A DNA stretch of 64,000 nucleotides, taken from Erythrobacter sanguineus (GTDB taxonomy: Bacteria; Pseudomonadota; Alphaproteobacteria; Sphingomonadales; Sphingomonadaceae). The position numbers and the translations under genes were made by a program. Positions 35,072 through 44,718 of the stretch are shown here, one piece after another. The stretch is taken from contig NZ_FRDF01000001.1 in assembly GCF_900143235.1 (NCBI RefSeq), forward strand, positions 210,357 to 274,356, given 5' to 3'. Under the pieces are notes generated by a model. The model saw nothing but the letters and a program-made list of their open reading frames with translations, was not told the origin of the DNA and ran no database searches. The stretch's first letter is position 1; the number at the start of each line of letters is the position of its first letter.

Positions 35072-35973
35072 GTTCGCGTGACCGCATCCTGGTGGTTGAC
35101 GACAATCCGGAATCGCTGCGGTTCCTGGTCGATACGCTCGAAGCAGAAGGCATGGACGTGCTGATTGCGCGTAGCGGCGAAGCGACGCTCGGGTTGCTGG
35201 CGGAGGCTGCGCCCGATCTAATCCTGATGGATGCGCTGATGCCCGGCATGAGCGGACTGGAGACCACCCGCCAGATCAAGCACAACCCGGCGACCGGGCA
35301 TATCCCGGTAATTTTCATGACCGGGCTGACCGATCCCGAACATGTCGTCGCCGCGCTTGAAACGGGCGGGGTGGATTATGTCCGCAAGCCGGTGGTGGTC
35401 GATGAATTGCTGGCGCGCATCCGGGTGCATCTCGCCAATGCCCGCGCGTCCTACCGTTCGCGCCTCGCGCTGGGGCGGGCGGGGCGCAGCCTTGCCGCGG
35501 TCGGTCGCCGGGGCGGACTGATCTGGTGCACGCCGCAGGCCGAGAGCCTGTTCCAGCGGATCGATCCGGCGTGGCAAATCGACAGTGCGGCGCTGCCCGC
35601 CGCGCTCGCAGCGTCGGTGCTGCGGCTGCTGGCAGAGACCGGCCCGAACGCGGCGGTGCAGGTGGTGGCGGCAGGGCTGGAACTGGAGGTTGCCCTTGCC
35701 GAGAGCGACCGGCCGGACGAGACATTGTTCAAGATCACCGAGGTCGGCGAAGCATCGAAGGTGGATCTGCTGCAGGCCCAGACCGGCCTCACCCGGCGCG
35801 AGACGGAGGTGCTGTTGTGGGTCAGTTATGGCAAGACCAACCGCACTGTCAGCGAGATTCTCGGGATCAGTCCGCGGACGGTGAACAAGCATCTTGAACA
35901 GGTGTTTCGCAAGCTCGGCGTCGAAACCCGCGCTGCTGCGACCGCCATTGCGGTGCGATATCTTTCCGAATGA
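35068..35973 (+). CDS. Response regulator, receiver plus LuxR-type HTH
   Basis: 301 residues. Receiver domain (about 5-125) with DD at 13-14, the phosphoacceptor Asp in LILMDALMPGMSG and Lys in VRKPV. A middle region of about 100 residues has no recognised fold. A C-terminal LuxR/GerE helix-turn-helix (about 235-300) has LTRRETEVLLWVSYGKTNRTVSEILGI split by the turn before SPRTVNKHLEQVFRKLG. It overlaps the kinase gene by four bases and is its likely partner. Probably controls nitrogen-source genes; target not evident. Confidence 0.86.
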   Translation: MSSRDRILVVDDNPESLRFLVDTLEAEGMDVLIARSGEATLGLLAEAAPDLILMDALMPGMSGLETTRQIKHNPATGHIPVIFMTGLTDPEHVVAALETGGVDYVRKPVVVDELLARIRVHLANARASYRSRLALGRAGRSLAAVGRRGGLIWCTPQAESLFQRIDPAWQIDSAALPAALAASVLRLLAETGPNAAVQVVAAGLELEVALAESDRPDETLFKITEVGEASKVDLLQAQTGLTRRETEVLLWVSYGKTNRTVSEILGISPRTVNKHLEQVFRKLGVETRAAATAIAVRYLSE

Positions 35974-36337
35974 AAGCGGGCGGGTTCTGCACAGGTGCGT
36001 GCGGCCCTACGTCATTCGGCCACTTCCTCGGCAAATGGGCCGCAGATAACGAACTTTATGACAGTCCTGTCAGCAGCATTTTTGTCCACACGGCGCCCAT
36101 CGATCTGTTGATGCAACAAAGTGTCGGCAATTGACGCTTTTTTGACGGTTCGGCCAATCGACCGAAACAATCACATCGGGGCAACGCGAGGCACGAACAG
36201 CAGCTTCAGGAATGCGGCGTGGCTGGGGCGACGGGTGGTCATGACCGCTGAAGCAATAGCAGCCGGGGACGTCGTACCCGGTTGAGCCTCGATACCGGGG
36301 CAAGACAACAGACGTGAACCAATGATCGGAGTGCGCA
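35974..36337. other. Intergenic region with two hairpins and a weak promoter
   Basis: 364 bases without a convincing gene. It contains the palindrome GGTCATGACC (36237-36246) and a hairpin CCCGGT/ACCGGG (36277-36282 with 36294-36299). A candidate promoter is TTGACG (36142-36147) with AACAAT (36166-36171), spacer 18. These probably belong to the leader of the sterol-desaturase-family gene. Confidence 0.4.
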
Positions 36338-37345
36338 ATGCCCGGAGTGCAAGTCGGAAATCGGATCATCGGGGCTGATTCCCCCGTTACGGTCGGCTGG
36401 GAAAACATCGGCCGGGTCGAAGGCGGGCCGATCAAGCAGTTTGTGTTCACCCACTTCCAGCCGGCGGTGCTGTTTGGCCTGATTGCCTTCTGGTACTATG
36501 CGCCCAACGAATGGGCGCTGGCCTCGATCGGGATCGCCATCGGGCTGTGTTTCAAGGTCCTGCTGCTGGGGCTGGAATGGGTCAACCCGCGCTATCGCAG
36601 CTGGCAGCTGACCTGGAAAGAATTCGCGACCGACGTGTTCTATGTCGGCATGGGCTATACGCTGCTCAGGATGGTCGATGCCTATATCGGCGACGGCGTG
36701 ATCATCGCCGCAGTCCAGGGCGCGTTCGACTGGAGCAAATTTTCGTGGTTCACCGGTCTGCCGCTGCTGATGCAGGCGGTGCTGATCTCGATGATCTTCG
36801 ATTTCGGCCAGTACTGGATGCACCGCGGAATGCACAACTGGTATCCGCTGTGGCTGACCCACGCACCGCACCACTACATCACCCAGCTCAACATCAACAA
36901 GGGCGCGGTCGGCAATCCGGTGGAACTGTTCCTGATCGGGCTTGGGATCGGCGGGTTCTTCGACTTCCTGCCGCGCGCCTTCCTGCTGGCCGGCGCGTTC
37001 GGCATGGCGGTGGGAACCTACCAGCACATCAACGTGCGTTTCAACACGCCGCGCTGGTGGCGGTTCATCTTCAACACCACCGAACATCACAGCGTCCACC
37101 ATTCGCAGGACTACGAGGCGACCCGCAGCAATTATTCGGGCACGTGGATCATCTGGGATCGCATTTTCGGCACCTGTGTCGATGGCGAGGCTGAGCTGTT
37201 GGGCATGGAAGGCGGCCGCCGGATGGATATCCGCGAAACTATGGTCTTCCCGTTTGTCGAAGGTTACAAGTCGATCAGGGCGTGGATGCGCGGCGGGGTC
37301 GAATTGCCCGAAGGTGTCGTGCGCGAGGCGGAACCGGCGGAGTGA
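36338..37345 (+). CDS. Sterol desaturase/fatty acid hydroxylase family protein
   Basis: 335-residue di-iron membrane enzyme with four or five hydrophobic segments. The three histidine clusters of the superfamily are present: HRGMH near 168-172, HAPHH near 181-185, and HHSVHH near 249-254. Members hydroxylate or desaturate lipids and carotenoids. The exact substrate is not readable. The downstream two-TM protein gene starts 31 bases after the stop. Confidence 0.86.
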   Translation: MPGVQVGNRIIGADSPVTVGWENIGRVEGGPIKQFVFTHFQPAVLFGLIAFWYYAPNEWALASIGIAIGLCFKVLLLGLEWVNPRYRSWQLTWKEFATDVFYVGMGYTLLRMVDAYIGDGVIIAAVQGAFDWSKFSWFTGLPLLMQAVLISMIFDFGQYWMHRGMHNWYPLWLTHAPHHYITQLNINKGAVGNPVELFLIGLGIGGFFDFLPRAFLLAGAFGMAVGTYQHINVRFNTPRWWRFIFNTTEHHSVHHSQDYEATRSNYSGTWIIWDRIFGTCVDGEAELLGMEGGRRMDIRETMVFPFVEGYKSIRAWMRGGVELPEGVVREAEPAE

Positions 37346-37376
37346 GGGTCTCCCTCCTCCGGCAGGCAAGCGACGC

Positions 37377-38078
37377 GTGAACCTTCATTTCCCCTATATC
37401 GACCGGATCTGGCGGGCCAGAGGCGAGCTCCCGCTTGACGAGGCGCTGAGCCCGGACGAGGCCTTTGCCCGGATCGAGCCTTTGCTCCAGGCGCCCGGAA
37501 CCGACTATGCGGTCGATGGCGACACCTTGGCCTATTCCAAGCGCAATCCCGCTGCGCAGGACAAGCTTGCCACTTTCACCAGCGGCACGCTGCGGATCAG
37601 CCAACAGGACAATGGCAGGTCGTTATTGTCCTTCAACGTGTCGAGCGCTGCACTGCTGCTGGTCTTTCTCGCACCCTTGCTGTTTCTCGGTTTTGCGCAG
37701 GCGATGGTGACGATCAACGGCTGGGAACAGGCCAACACCGAGGCCGCGCAGCCGGATAAGAAGAAAGAGGAAAAGCCCAAGGTCAAAGCCGAGCTCCATC
37801 CGCTCGACAAGCTGCTTGGCGCTCCTGAGCCTGAAGATCCGGCGAAAAAGAAGGAAAAGGACAAGGGCAAGAAGAAGGAGAAGTTCTCTCCTACGCGTGC
37901 CTATGTGCTGGCGGGCCTGTTTTTCGTGATCTATCTGGTCGGCCGCGTGCTTGAACCGTGGCTGCTCAAACGGACCTTGCGCGCCGCGCTCGCCAGAAGG
38001 CCGGACGAATCGGCAGTAGCCGATGGCGAAGAGATGGTCGCCTTGGGAGCCAACTTCACGCAGGGCGACGCGCGTTAG
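37377..38078 (+). CDS. Two-TM protein with highly charged loop, unknown function
   Basis: 233 residues from a GTG start. Hydrophobic segments lie near 82-102 (ALLLVFLAPLLFLGFAQAM) and 175-195 (AYVLAGLFFVIYLVGRVL). Between them is a loop dominated by Lys, Glu and Pro (about 115-170). The N-terminal 80 residues look like a small soluble domain. Family not recognised. Probably cotranscribed with the preceding gene. Confidence 0.6.
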   Translation: MNLHFPYIDRIWRARGELPLDEALSPDEAFARIEPLLQAPGTDYAVDGDTLAYSKRNPAAQDKLATFTSGTLRISQQDNGRSLLSFNVSSAALLLVFLAPLLFLGFAQAMVTINGWEQANTEAAQPDKKKEEKPKVKAELHPLDKLLGAPEPEDPAKKKEKDKGKKKEKFSPTRAYVLAGLFFVIYLVGRVLEPWLLKRTLRAALARRPDESAVADGEEMVALGANFTQGDAR

Positions 38079-38153
38079 CGATCCGGCTGTGAAGCGGGCT
38101 GGCAAATAGTGCCGCCCTGTGAAGATCTCCAGTATCTGATTGGCTTATGAAAT

Positions 38154-38172
38154 ATAAATGATTCTCGTCATC
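38154..38172. promoter_or_regulatory. Fur-box-like site upstream of the TonB receptor
   Basis: AT-rich 19-base stretch with TGA...TCA symmetry. By eye it matches the classical 19-base Fur consensus at 12 of 19 positions. It lies about 210 bases ahead of the receptor gene in otherwise GC-rich DNA. No experimental or statistical support is available here. Confidence 0.3.
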
Positions 38173-38381
38173 AATCCCTATGGGATTCGAGGCGATGAAG
38201 GCCGTTATAGTCATAAGTCAAATGGCGCATAGCAGGAAAAACATGAAAGTCGCATCAACGTGAAAGAGGCATTGCACATCAGGGGAACCGTGCATTTGTT
38301 TTCTGGGAACCTGCGCGATTAAAGACGTGGGGCCGCTGATAAAAGGGGAGGGCTGTATTCACCCACTTTTCGGGGGCATTG

Positions 38382-41300
38382 ATGAACATTTCCAAGAACG
38401 TATTGATCCGGCGCGCCTTGCTTTCGACCACGCTGCTGTCTGGTGTTGTAGGCCTTGCGCCGGCGAGTGCGGATGATGATGTGACAGCCGCAATCCTGGC
38501 GTCCAGTGCGGCGGCCGAGGACGCGGTCGATGGCCCCGATGAAGAAGCGATTGTCGTCACCGGATCGCGCCTGCGCCGTGATTCCAACCTTGATTCCCCT
38601 TCGCCAGTCGTCAGCATCTCCTCCGAGGCTTTCCGCGGTGAGCAGGAAGTTGCCGATGCCCTGCGCACCATCCCGGCGCTTTCGGCCTCGATCAGTTCGG
38701 CGCAGTCGGTTGCTCCGGGCGAAAATGATTCAGGCGGAGCAATCGGCACGGCGACGCTCAACCTGCGCGGTCTGGGCGCGGAACGCACGCTGGTGCTGGT
38801 CAACGGACGCCGCCATGTTGCGGGCGTGGCCGAGACATCGGTGGTCGATATCAACACCATTCCCGCCTCGCTGATCAAGGAAGTCGAAGTCCTCACCGGC
38901 GGCGCCTCGGCGATCTATGGCGCGGACGCGGTTACCGGCGTGGTGAACTTCATCCTCGATCGCGAATTCGACGGGCTTGAGCTGGGCTTGACCGGCAGCT
39001 TGTCCGACAATGGCGACGGGCTCAATTTCGATAGCTATGTGAAGTTCGGCAAGAACTTCGCCGATGGCCGCGGCAATGTCACTCTGGTGGGCGAATACAG
39101 CCGCGATGATGGCTTGCGCTTTGGCGACCGGGCGCAGTTCCGCGATGGTAACATCGCTTCCAACGGGCCCAACCCCGCATTGCGGTTCCAGCGCGGCGAC
39201 CTGGGGACGGACACCCCTAATTTCAGCAATTTCTTCAATGTCGGCAACGGATTCTTTCCCTATGGCTTTGTCATCCCGACCCCGGGCAGCTCGCGCTTCA
39301 ATGCGATCTTCCCCACCGGAACGACGCCTACAGGATCCGAACAGGCGCTGATCGACCGTGCGCTGGCAGCCCCCACCCGCCTGATCGGATCGCAATACCA
39401 GTTCTCGATCACTTCGGCGGGCGGGATCATCATTCCGGGCAATTTTGCCGATCCCTTCTCCGACATCGACGGCAACGGCCAAAGCGATTGCACCGAGAGC
39501 TTCGTCGGCTTCAACGGCCTGTTCGATTACAATGGCTTCGGCGCGGTCGGCGGATGCTACATTGCGACGGAAACCGGCATTGAAGTGATCGATGACGGCC
39601 TTATCGCCAGCAACTTCAATTCGTTCGGCGGCGACGGGGTCATCTTCGACAATAATGGCTTCCTGATCCCTCAGACCGACCGTTACGGCATCAACCTGCT
39701 GAGCGATTTCGACATCAACGACAATCTCAACGCCTATTTCGAAGGCAAATATTTCCGCCAAGAAACCACCTTCGGGAGCAACCAGAACTCATTCTACGAC
39801 TTGCTGACCATCGCTCCGGACAACCCCTTCATCCCTGATGTGCTGCGGCCGATTTCCGATGCTTCGGGCGGTCTGTTCATCACCCGCGACCCGACCGATC
39901 TTGGTGCCAATATCGATACCAACATCTCCGAGACGTTCCGTTTCGTTGGCGGATTGAAGGGTTCCCTTTCGGACGAGATCGACTTTGATGTCTCGGCCAA
40001 CTGGGGCCGCTACGACCTCAAGTCGATCAACCGCAATAACGTGCTGTATGACCGGTTCCTCGCCGCGATCGATGTGACTAGCGATGCGCAGGGCAATCCC
40101 GTGTGCCGCAGCGAGCTTGATCCGACGGTGCGCTCGCCCTCCACGCCGTTTGGCATCCCGACTGGCGAGTTTGGCTATCTCACCTTCGTTCCGGGACAGG
40201 GCCAGTGCAGCCCGGCCAATCTTTTCGGGGTGGGTTCGATCAGCCCGGAAGCGGTGAATTTCATCACCACCACCACCGTCAACACCTTCCGCACCGAGCT
40301 GTTCGAGATTCACGCGCTGGTCAGCGGGGACACTTCGGCCTTCTTCAATCTGCCCTATGACAACATCCAGTTCGCGTTCGGCGCCGAATATCGCGAGGAA
40401 AAAAGTCGTTCCGGTTTCGATCCACTGGTGCGCGGCATTCTGCCGGTCACCACGGCGGATGGCACCGCGGGCCAGTTTGTCGGCGATGCGCCGGGCTTCA
40501 ACGGGCAAGGCTTCTCGCAGACCTCGCTCGGCACCCCGCCGGATGGCTTCTTCCAGAATTCGGGCGGCAAATATGACGTCGTCGATATTTTCGGCGAAAT
40601 CGGCACCACGCTGATCCAGGATGTGCCCTTGATCAACGAGTTGCGGCTTGAACTGGCCGGGCGTTTCTCAGACTACAGCACGATCGGATCGGTCTTCACC
40701 TACGCGGTGAATGGCTTCTGGTCGCCGATCGAGGATCTGCGCATCCGCGGCACCTATTCGCGGGCGGTGCGCGCGCCGAATATCTCGGAACTCTTCGCGC
40801 CGGCGCAGGCCGCGTTCTTCCGTCCGTTCGATCCGTGCGACCAGACCGAGATCGACCGGCTGCAGGCTGACGGGTTCGCCAATATTGCGAACCGCATCGC
40901 CAATTGCCGAGCGGACGGCATTCCCGAAGGGTTCTCCGATCCGCTCAGCGCGCGTTTTGCCGGGACGATTTCAGGCAATACCGACCTGCGCGAGGAAACG
41001 GCTGACACCTATACCGTGGGCGTGGTGTTGCAGCCGCGCTTCATCCCCGGCCTCGCGTTCACGGCAGATTATTACAACATCGGGATCGAGGATGCGATCA
41101 GCACGATCGCGGCGCAGGACGTGGTCGACAACTGCTATGATAGCACCGCCTTCCCGAATGATTTCTGCGGCAGCTTCACCCGCAACCGCGATGCGACCTC
41201 GGCGCAGTTCCTCGGGTTCAACTCGCTCAACCTGACGACCATCAACTTCGTGCGGATCGAAACCGCCGGGGTCGATGCCTCGCTGTCCTATCGGACCAAT

Positions 41301-41735
41301 ATCGGCAATCACCGTCTTGGCCTGAGCGCGACGGCATCGTGGGTCGACAAGATCGATTTCTTCTTCGATCCGACCGATTCGACCCGGATCGATCCCGAAT
41401 TGGGTGAAATTCAGCGGCCTGAATGGTCGGGCCGGGCCACGGCGACCTACGGTATCGGCGATTTCAATCTCAATTACACCGTCACCTATCTTGGCTCGAT
41501 GGGCCTGCGAGGGGTGGAGATCGAGACCCTCGCCGCTCAGTTTGGCCCGGCAGGCCTGACCGGCGAGACCTGGACCCACAATATCGGGGCGAACCACAGC
41601 TTCCCCGATCTCGGGCTCGAGGTGTTCGGCGGGATCAACAATCTGTCCGACGTGAAGCCGTTCATCACCGAACGCGCCTATCCGGCCAGCCCGATTGGCC
41701 GTTCGTTCTTCCTGGGTGTGCGCTGGACATTGTAA
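38382..41735 (+). CDS. TonB-dependent receptor
   Basis: Outer-membrane active importer of 1117 residues. Signal peptide (LIRRALLSTTLLSGVVGLAPASA) is followed by a TonB-box-like segment (EEAIVVTGSRL, about 47-57), a plug domain (about 65-190, TLNLRGLGAERTLVLVNGRRH, LTGGASAIYGADAVTGVVNF) and a large beta-barrel ending in the beta-signal FFLGVRWTL. The size and Asn/Gly/Asp-rich extracellular loops match the sphingomonad oligosaccharide/peptide-type receptors. The substrate is unknown. Start at 38382; a TTG one codon earlier is possible. A strong hairpin follows the stop. Confidence 0.93.
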   Translation: MNISKNVLIRRALLSTTLLSGVVGLAPASADDDVTAAILASSAAAEDAVDGPDEEAIVVTGSRLRRDSNLDSPSPVVSISSEAFRGEQEVADALRTIPALSASISSAQSVAPGENDSGGAIGTATLNLRGLGAERTLVLVNGRRHVAGVAETSVVDINTIPASLIKEVEVLTGGASAIYGADAVTGVVNFILDREFDGLELGLTGSLSDNGDGLNFDSYVKFGKNFADGRGNVTLVGEYSRDDGLRFGDRAQFRDGNIASNGPNPALRFQRGDLGTDTPNFSNFFNVGNGFFPYGFVIPTPGSSRFNAIFPTGTTPTGSEQALIDRALAAPTRLIGSQYQFSITSAGGIIIPGNFADPFSDIDGNGQSDCTESFVGFNGLFDYNGFGAVGGCYIATETGIEVIDDGLIASNFNSFGGDGVIFDNNGFLIPQTDRYGINLLSDFDINDNLNAYFEGKYFRQETTFGSNQNSFYDLLTIAPDNPFIPDVLRPISDASGGLFITRDPTDLGANIDTNISETFRFVGGLKGSLSDEIDFDVSANWGRYDLKSINRNNVLYDRFLAAIDVTSDAQGNPVCRSELDPTVRSPSTPFGIPTGEFGYLTFVPGQGQCSPANLFGVGSISPEAVNFITTTTVNTFRTELFEIHALVSGDTSAFFNLPYDNIQFAFGAEYREEKSRSGFDPLVRGILPVTTADGTAGQFVGDAPGFNGQGFSQTSLGTPPDGFFQNSGGKYDVVDIFGEIGTTLIQDVPLINELRLELAGRFSDYSTIGSVFTYAVNGFWSPIEDLRIRGTYSRAVRAPNISELFAPAQAAFFRPFDPCDQTEIDRLQADGFANIANRIANCRADGIPEGFSDPLSARFAGTISGNTDLREETADTYTVGVVLQPRFIPGLAFTADYYNIGIEDAISTIAAQDVVDNCYDSTAFPNDFCGSFTRNRDATSAQFLGFNSLNLTTINFVRIETAGVDASLSYRTNIGNHRLGLSATASWVDKIDFFFDPTDSTRIDPELGEIQRPEWSGRATATYGIGDFNLNYTVTYLGSMGLRGVEIETLAAQFGPAGLTGETWTHNIGANHSFPDLGLEVFGGINNLSDVKPFITERAYPASPIGRSFFLGVRWTL

Positions 41736-41744
41736 CAGCGCCTC

Positions 41745-41792
41745 CCCCGGCCGGATTGCCTGTCTTCTCGCGTGGACAGGCCCCGGCCGGGG
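41745..41792 (+). terminator. GC-rich terminator hairpin after the TonB receptor
   Basis: CCCCGGCCGG (41745-41754) pairs with CCGGCCGGGG (41783-41792). An inner stem GCCTGT (41758-41763) with ACAGGC (41776-41781) lies within. No T-run follows, so it may halt polymerase weakly or protect the 3' end. Confidence 0.5.
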
Positions 41793-41937
41793 ACTGCCCG
41801 CGGCCGACTGTGCGCACTTGCGCCGGATTGCCGTGTTGCAATTCCCGCTCATTCCCTGTTCAAACGCGGCCATGCATGACCTGCCGCGAAGCTGCCCTGA
41901 TCCGGCGGCCCGGTTTGAACAGAGAAAGAATGCCTTC

Positions 41938-44154
41938 ATGAAAACCCGCAAGCCTGCCCCCGTTCTGTCCTCCGTCTCGGCCGCCGCGCTGTTGGCGGGA
42001 TTGACCACCCTTTCGGGCGGCGTCTGGGCCGAACCTGCCCACGCGCAAAGCGCGGCGATGGCGCAAGGCACCGGCTATTTCGCTGCCGACAGCGACCTGC
42101 CGTTCCTCGCGCCCGATTTCACGAAGATCAGCGAAGATGACTATATCCCCGCCTTCGAGCAGGGCATGGCAATCGAGAAGGCCGAAGTCGCCGCGATCAT
42201 CGCCAATCCGCAAGGCCCGACATTTGAAAACACCATTGTTGCGCTTGAAAAAACAGGCCGGATGCTGGGCCGGGTCGCGCGGGTATTCTTTGCCCTGACC
42301 GGCGCTAACACCACCGACGGGCTGGACGCGATCGACACCGAAATCAGCCCGAAACTTTCGGCCCATGCGGATTCGATCGATCTCGATCCGGCGCTGTTTG
42401 CGCGGGTCAAGGCGGTGTATGACAGTCGCGAAAGCCTGGGCCTGTCGGTCGAGGAAACCCGGTTGCTTGAAGAACGGTATGACCAGATGGTTCATGCCGG
42501 GGCGCTGCTGACCGAGGCCGAGCGTGAGCAGGTGAAGGCGATCAACGGCGAATTGTCGACGCTCACCACCGAATTCAGCCAGAGGGTACGGGCCGCCACC
42601 AACGGGCAGCCGCTGATCGTTGATACCGCCGCTGAACTGGCGGGGCTGTCCGATGCCGATGTCAAGGCCGCCGCCGATCTTGCCGCGCAAAAGGGCTTCC
42701 CCGGCAAATATGCCATCGCGCTGCAGAACACGACCCAGCAGCCGCTGCTGCCTGCCCTTGAAAACCGCACCACCCGCGAGGCGCTGTTCAAGCTCAGCTA
42801 TAACCGCGCCGACGGGGTTGACCCGCAATATGACACGCGCATGCTGGCCGCCCGGATCGCGGCCCTGCGCAGTGCAAAGGCGGCGTTGTTCGGTCAGCCG
42901 GACTGGGCCAGCTACGCGATGTATGACCGGATGGCCAGGAAGCCGGAAACCGCGCTGAATTTCATGCAGCAGATGGTTCCCTCGCTTGCTGAAACCCAGC
43001 GGCGCGAGGCAGCCATGCTGACAGCTGCGATTGCAGAGGACGGCGGTGATTATGCGGTCAGGCCGTGGGACTGGTATCGCTACGCCAATCGCATCAAGGC
43101 CGAACGCTACGACCTCGATGAAGATGCGGTGATGCAGTATTTTCAGCTCGACAAGGTGCTGGAGGATGGCGTGTTCCATGCCGCCAACAAGCTTTACGGC
43201 CTTTCTTTCGAGCGCCGCAGCGACATCCCCGTCTATCACCCCGATGTGTGGGTCTATACCGTGTTCGATGCCGACGGATCGGAGCTTGGCCTGTTCTATT
43301 TCGATCCGTTTCAGCGCCCGTCAAAGCGTGGCGGCGCGTGGATGAGCAACTTTGTCGATCAGAGCGACATGTGGGGCACCAAGCCGGTGATCTACAACGT
43401 GCTCAACATTCCCAAGGCCGCGCCGGGCGAGGTGCAACTGGTCAGCTTTGATGATGTGAACACCACCTTCCACGAATTCGGCCACGCGCTGCATGGCTTA
43501 TTTGCCGACCAGAAGTTCGAAAGCCTTTCCGGCACCGCGACGGCGCGCGACTTCGTGGAATATCCCAGCCAGGTCAATGAGATGTGGGCGACCGATCCCG
43601 CTGTGCTGCAGAACTATGCGAGGCACTACAAGACCGGCGAGACCATCCCGATGGCGATGGTCGAAAAGATCGAAGCTGCGTCAAAGTTCAACCAGGGCTA
43701 TGATTTCGGCGAAGTGGTGGCCGCTGCGCTGCTCGACATGAAATGGGCCGCGCTGACGCCGGAAGCCGCCGCCGCAATCGATACGCCGGAAAAGGTCGAT
43801 GCCTTCGAACGCAAGGCGCTGGAGGAGCTGGGGCTGGAAGTCGATCTGGTGCCGCCGCGTTATCGTTCGACCTATTTCAACCACATCTTCAGCGATCCGG
43901 CGGGCTATTCGGCGGGCTATTACAGCTATTTGTGGACTGAAATGCTCGACCGTGACAGCCGCAAATGGTTCCATGAAAACGGCGGGCTGACCCGCGCCAA
44001 CGGCGATCACTATCGCGCCACCGTCCTCAGCCGCGGCGGAACGATGGACTATTTCGAAATGTTCGAAAATTTCGCCGGTCGTGCGCCCGATGTGCAGCCG
44101 ATGCTGGAAGCGCGCGGGCTGGCCGGAGGTGGGGCCGAGGGCGAAGGCGATTAA
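41938..44154 (+). CDS. dcp: M3 family peptidyl-dipeptidase (Dcp-like), exported
   Basis: Zinc metallopeptidase of 738 residues with a signal peptide (MKTRKPAPVLSS...ALLAGLTTLSGG, Ala-rich cleavage site near residue 36), so it is periplasmic. The zinc motif HEFGHALHG (His-Glu-x2-His) lies near 516-524, and the distal Glu in EYPSQVNEMW near 541-550. Removes C-terminal dipeptides from oligopeptides. Located directly after the TonB receptor on the same strand but separated by a hairpin. Upstream in-frame codons are less likely starts because the signal peptide begins here. Confidence 0.9.
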   Translation: MKTRKPAPVLSSVSAAALLAGLTTLSGGVWAEPAHAQSAAMAQGTGYFAADSDLPFLAPDFTKISEDDYIPAFEQGMAIEKAEVAAIIANPQGPTFENTIVALEKTGRMLGRVARVFFALTGANTTDGLDAIDTEISPKLSAHADSIDLDPALFARVKAVYDSRESLGLSVEETRLLEERYDQMVHAGALLTEAEREQVKAINGELSTLTTEFSQRVRAATNGQPLIVDTAAELAGLSDADVKAAADLAAQKGFPGKYAIALQNTTQQPLLPALENRTTREALFKLSYNRADGVDPQYDTRMLAARIAALRSAKAALFGQPDWASYAMYDRMARKPETALNFMQQMVPSLAETQRREAAMLTAAIAEDGGDYAVRPWDWYRYANRIKAERYDLDEDAVMQYFQLDKVLEDGVFHAANKLYGLSFERRSDIPVYHPDVWVYTVFDADGSELGLFYFDPFQRPSKRGGAWMSNFVDQSDMWGTKPVIYNVLNIPKAAPGEVQLVSFDDVNTTFHEFGHALHGLFADQKFESLSGTATARDFVEYPSQVNEMWATDPAVLQNYARHYKTGETIPMAMVEKIEAASKFNQGYDFGEVVAAALLDMKWAALTPEAAAAIDTPEKVDAFERKALEELGLEVDLVPPRYRSTYFNHIFSDPAGYSAGYYSYLWTEMLDRDSRKWFHENGGLTRANGDHYRATVLSRGGTMDYFEMFENFAGRAPDVQPMLEARGLAGGGAEGEGD

Positions 44155-44171
44155 ACCGGCGCGGGGCCGGG

Positions 44172-44197
44172 GCTGGGACTAGTTTTCGGGTCCCAGC
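44172..44197. terminator. Bidirectional hairpin between dcp and sixA
   Basis: GCTGGGAC (44172-44179) pairs with GTCCCAGC (44190-44197), loop TAGTTTTCGG. The stem overlaps the sixA stop. Plausible terminator for either convergent gene; no outer T-run. Confidence 0.4.
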
Positions 44198-44718
44198 TCC
44201 GGATCAAGATCGCGCGGGCGGGCGAAATGCACCATCTCGGCGCAGTAGCGCTTCAATTGCGACCAATGTTCGATGTCGCATTCGAGCACGGCATAGGCAG
44301 CGGTCGGGAACTTGACCACGGCCTCCTTGAACAAGGCGTTTTCCTTGCCCGGGGCGACCAGTTCCAGCAGCACGTCCTGCAGGCCGGGATTGTGGCCTGA
44401 AATCAGAATTGCGTCGGCCTCCTCCGCGCCGCTTTCGGCATGAGCCTCAATCGTTTCGATGATGGTGTCATAGCTGGCCAGATAAAGCTTCTGGTCGAAT
44501 TCCGGGCTCATTTCGGGCAGTGCGGCTTCAAGCGTCAGCTTGACCCGCACCGCTGGGCTGGCGATCAGCTTGTCCCAAGCGATGCCGTGCGCGCGGATAT
44601 GCTTGCCGATCAGGCGTGCGCCCTTGCGCCCGCGGGCGTTCAGTCCCCGATCGAAATCACGCTGGCTGGTATCGTCCCAGTCGGACTTGGCGTGGCGCAG
44701 GAGACCCAGGATTTTCAC
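44179..44718 (-). CDS. sixA: SixA-type histidine phosphatase
   Basis: 179-residue phosphohistidine phosphatase of the histidine phosphatase superfamily. RHA motif in LLRHAKSDWDD (residues 6-16) with catalytic His9, the second Arg in DRGLNARGR, and the later His in ISGHNPGLQD. SixA acts on phosphorylated histidines of signalling or PTS proteins. It overlaps the DinG-like gene by four bases on the minus strand. Confidence 0.88.
   Translation of the reverse strand: MKILGLLRHAKSDWDDTSQRDFDRGLNARGRKGARLIGKHIRAHGIAWDKLIASPAVRVKLTLEAALPEMSPEFDQKLYLASYDTIIETIEAHAESGAEEADAILISGHNPGLQDVLLELVAPGKENALFKEAVVKFPTAAYAVLECDIEHWSQLKRYCAEMVHFARPRDLDPELGPEN

Noticed and set aside
41423..41941. An open frame spanning the TonB receptor end and its terminator
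   Set aside because: It runs through a GC-rich hairpin and shares no features with known proteins; the receptor frame ends in a normal beta-signal.
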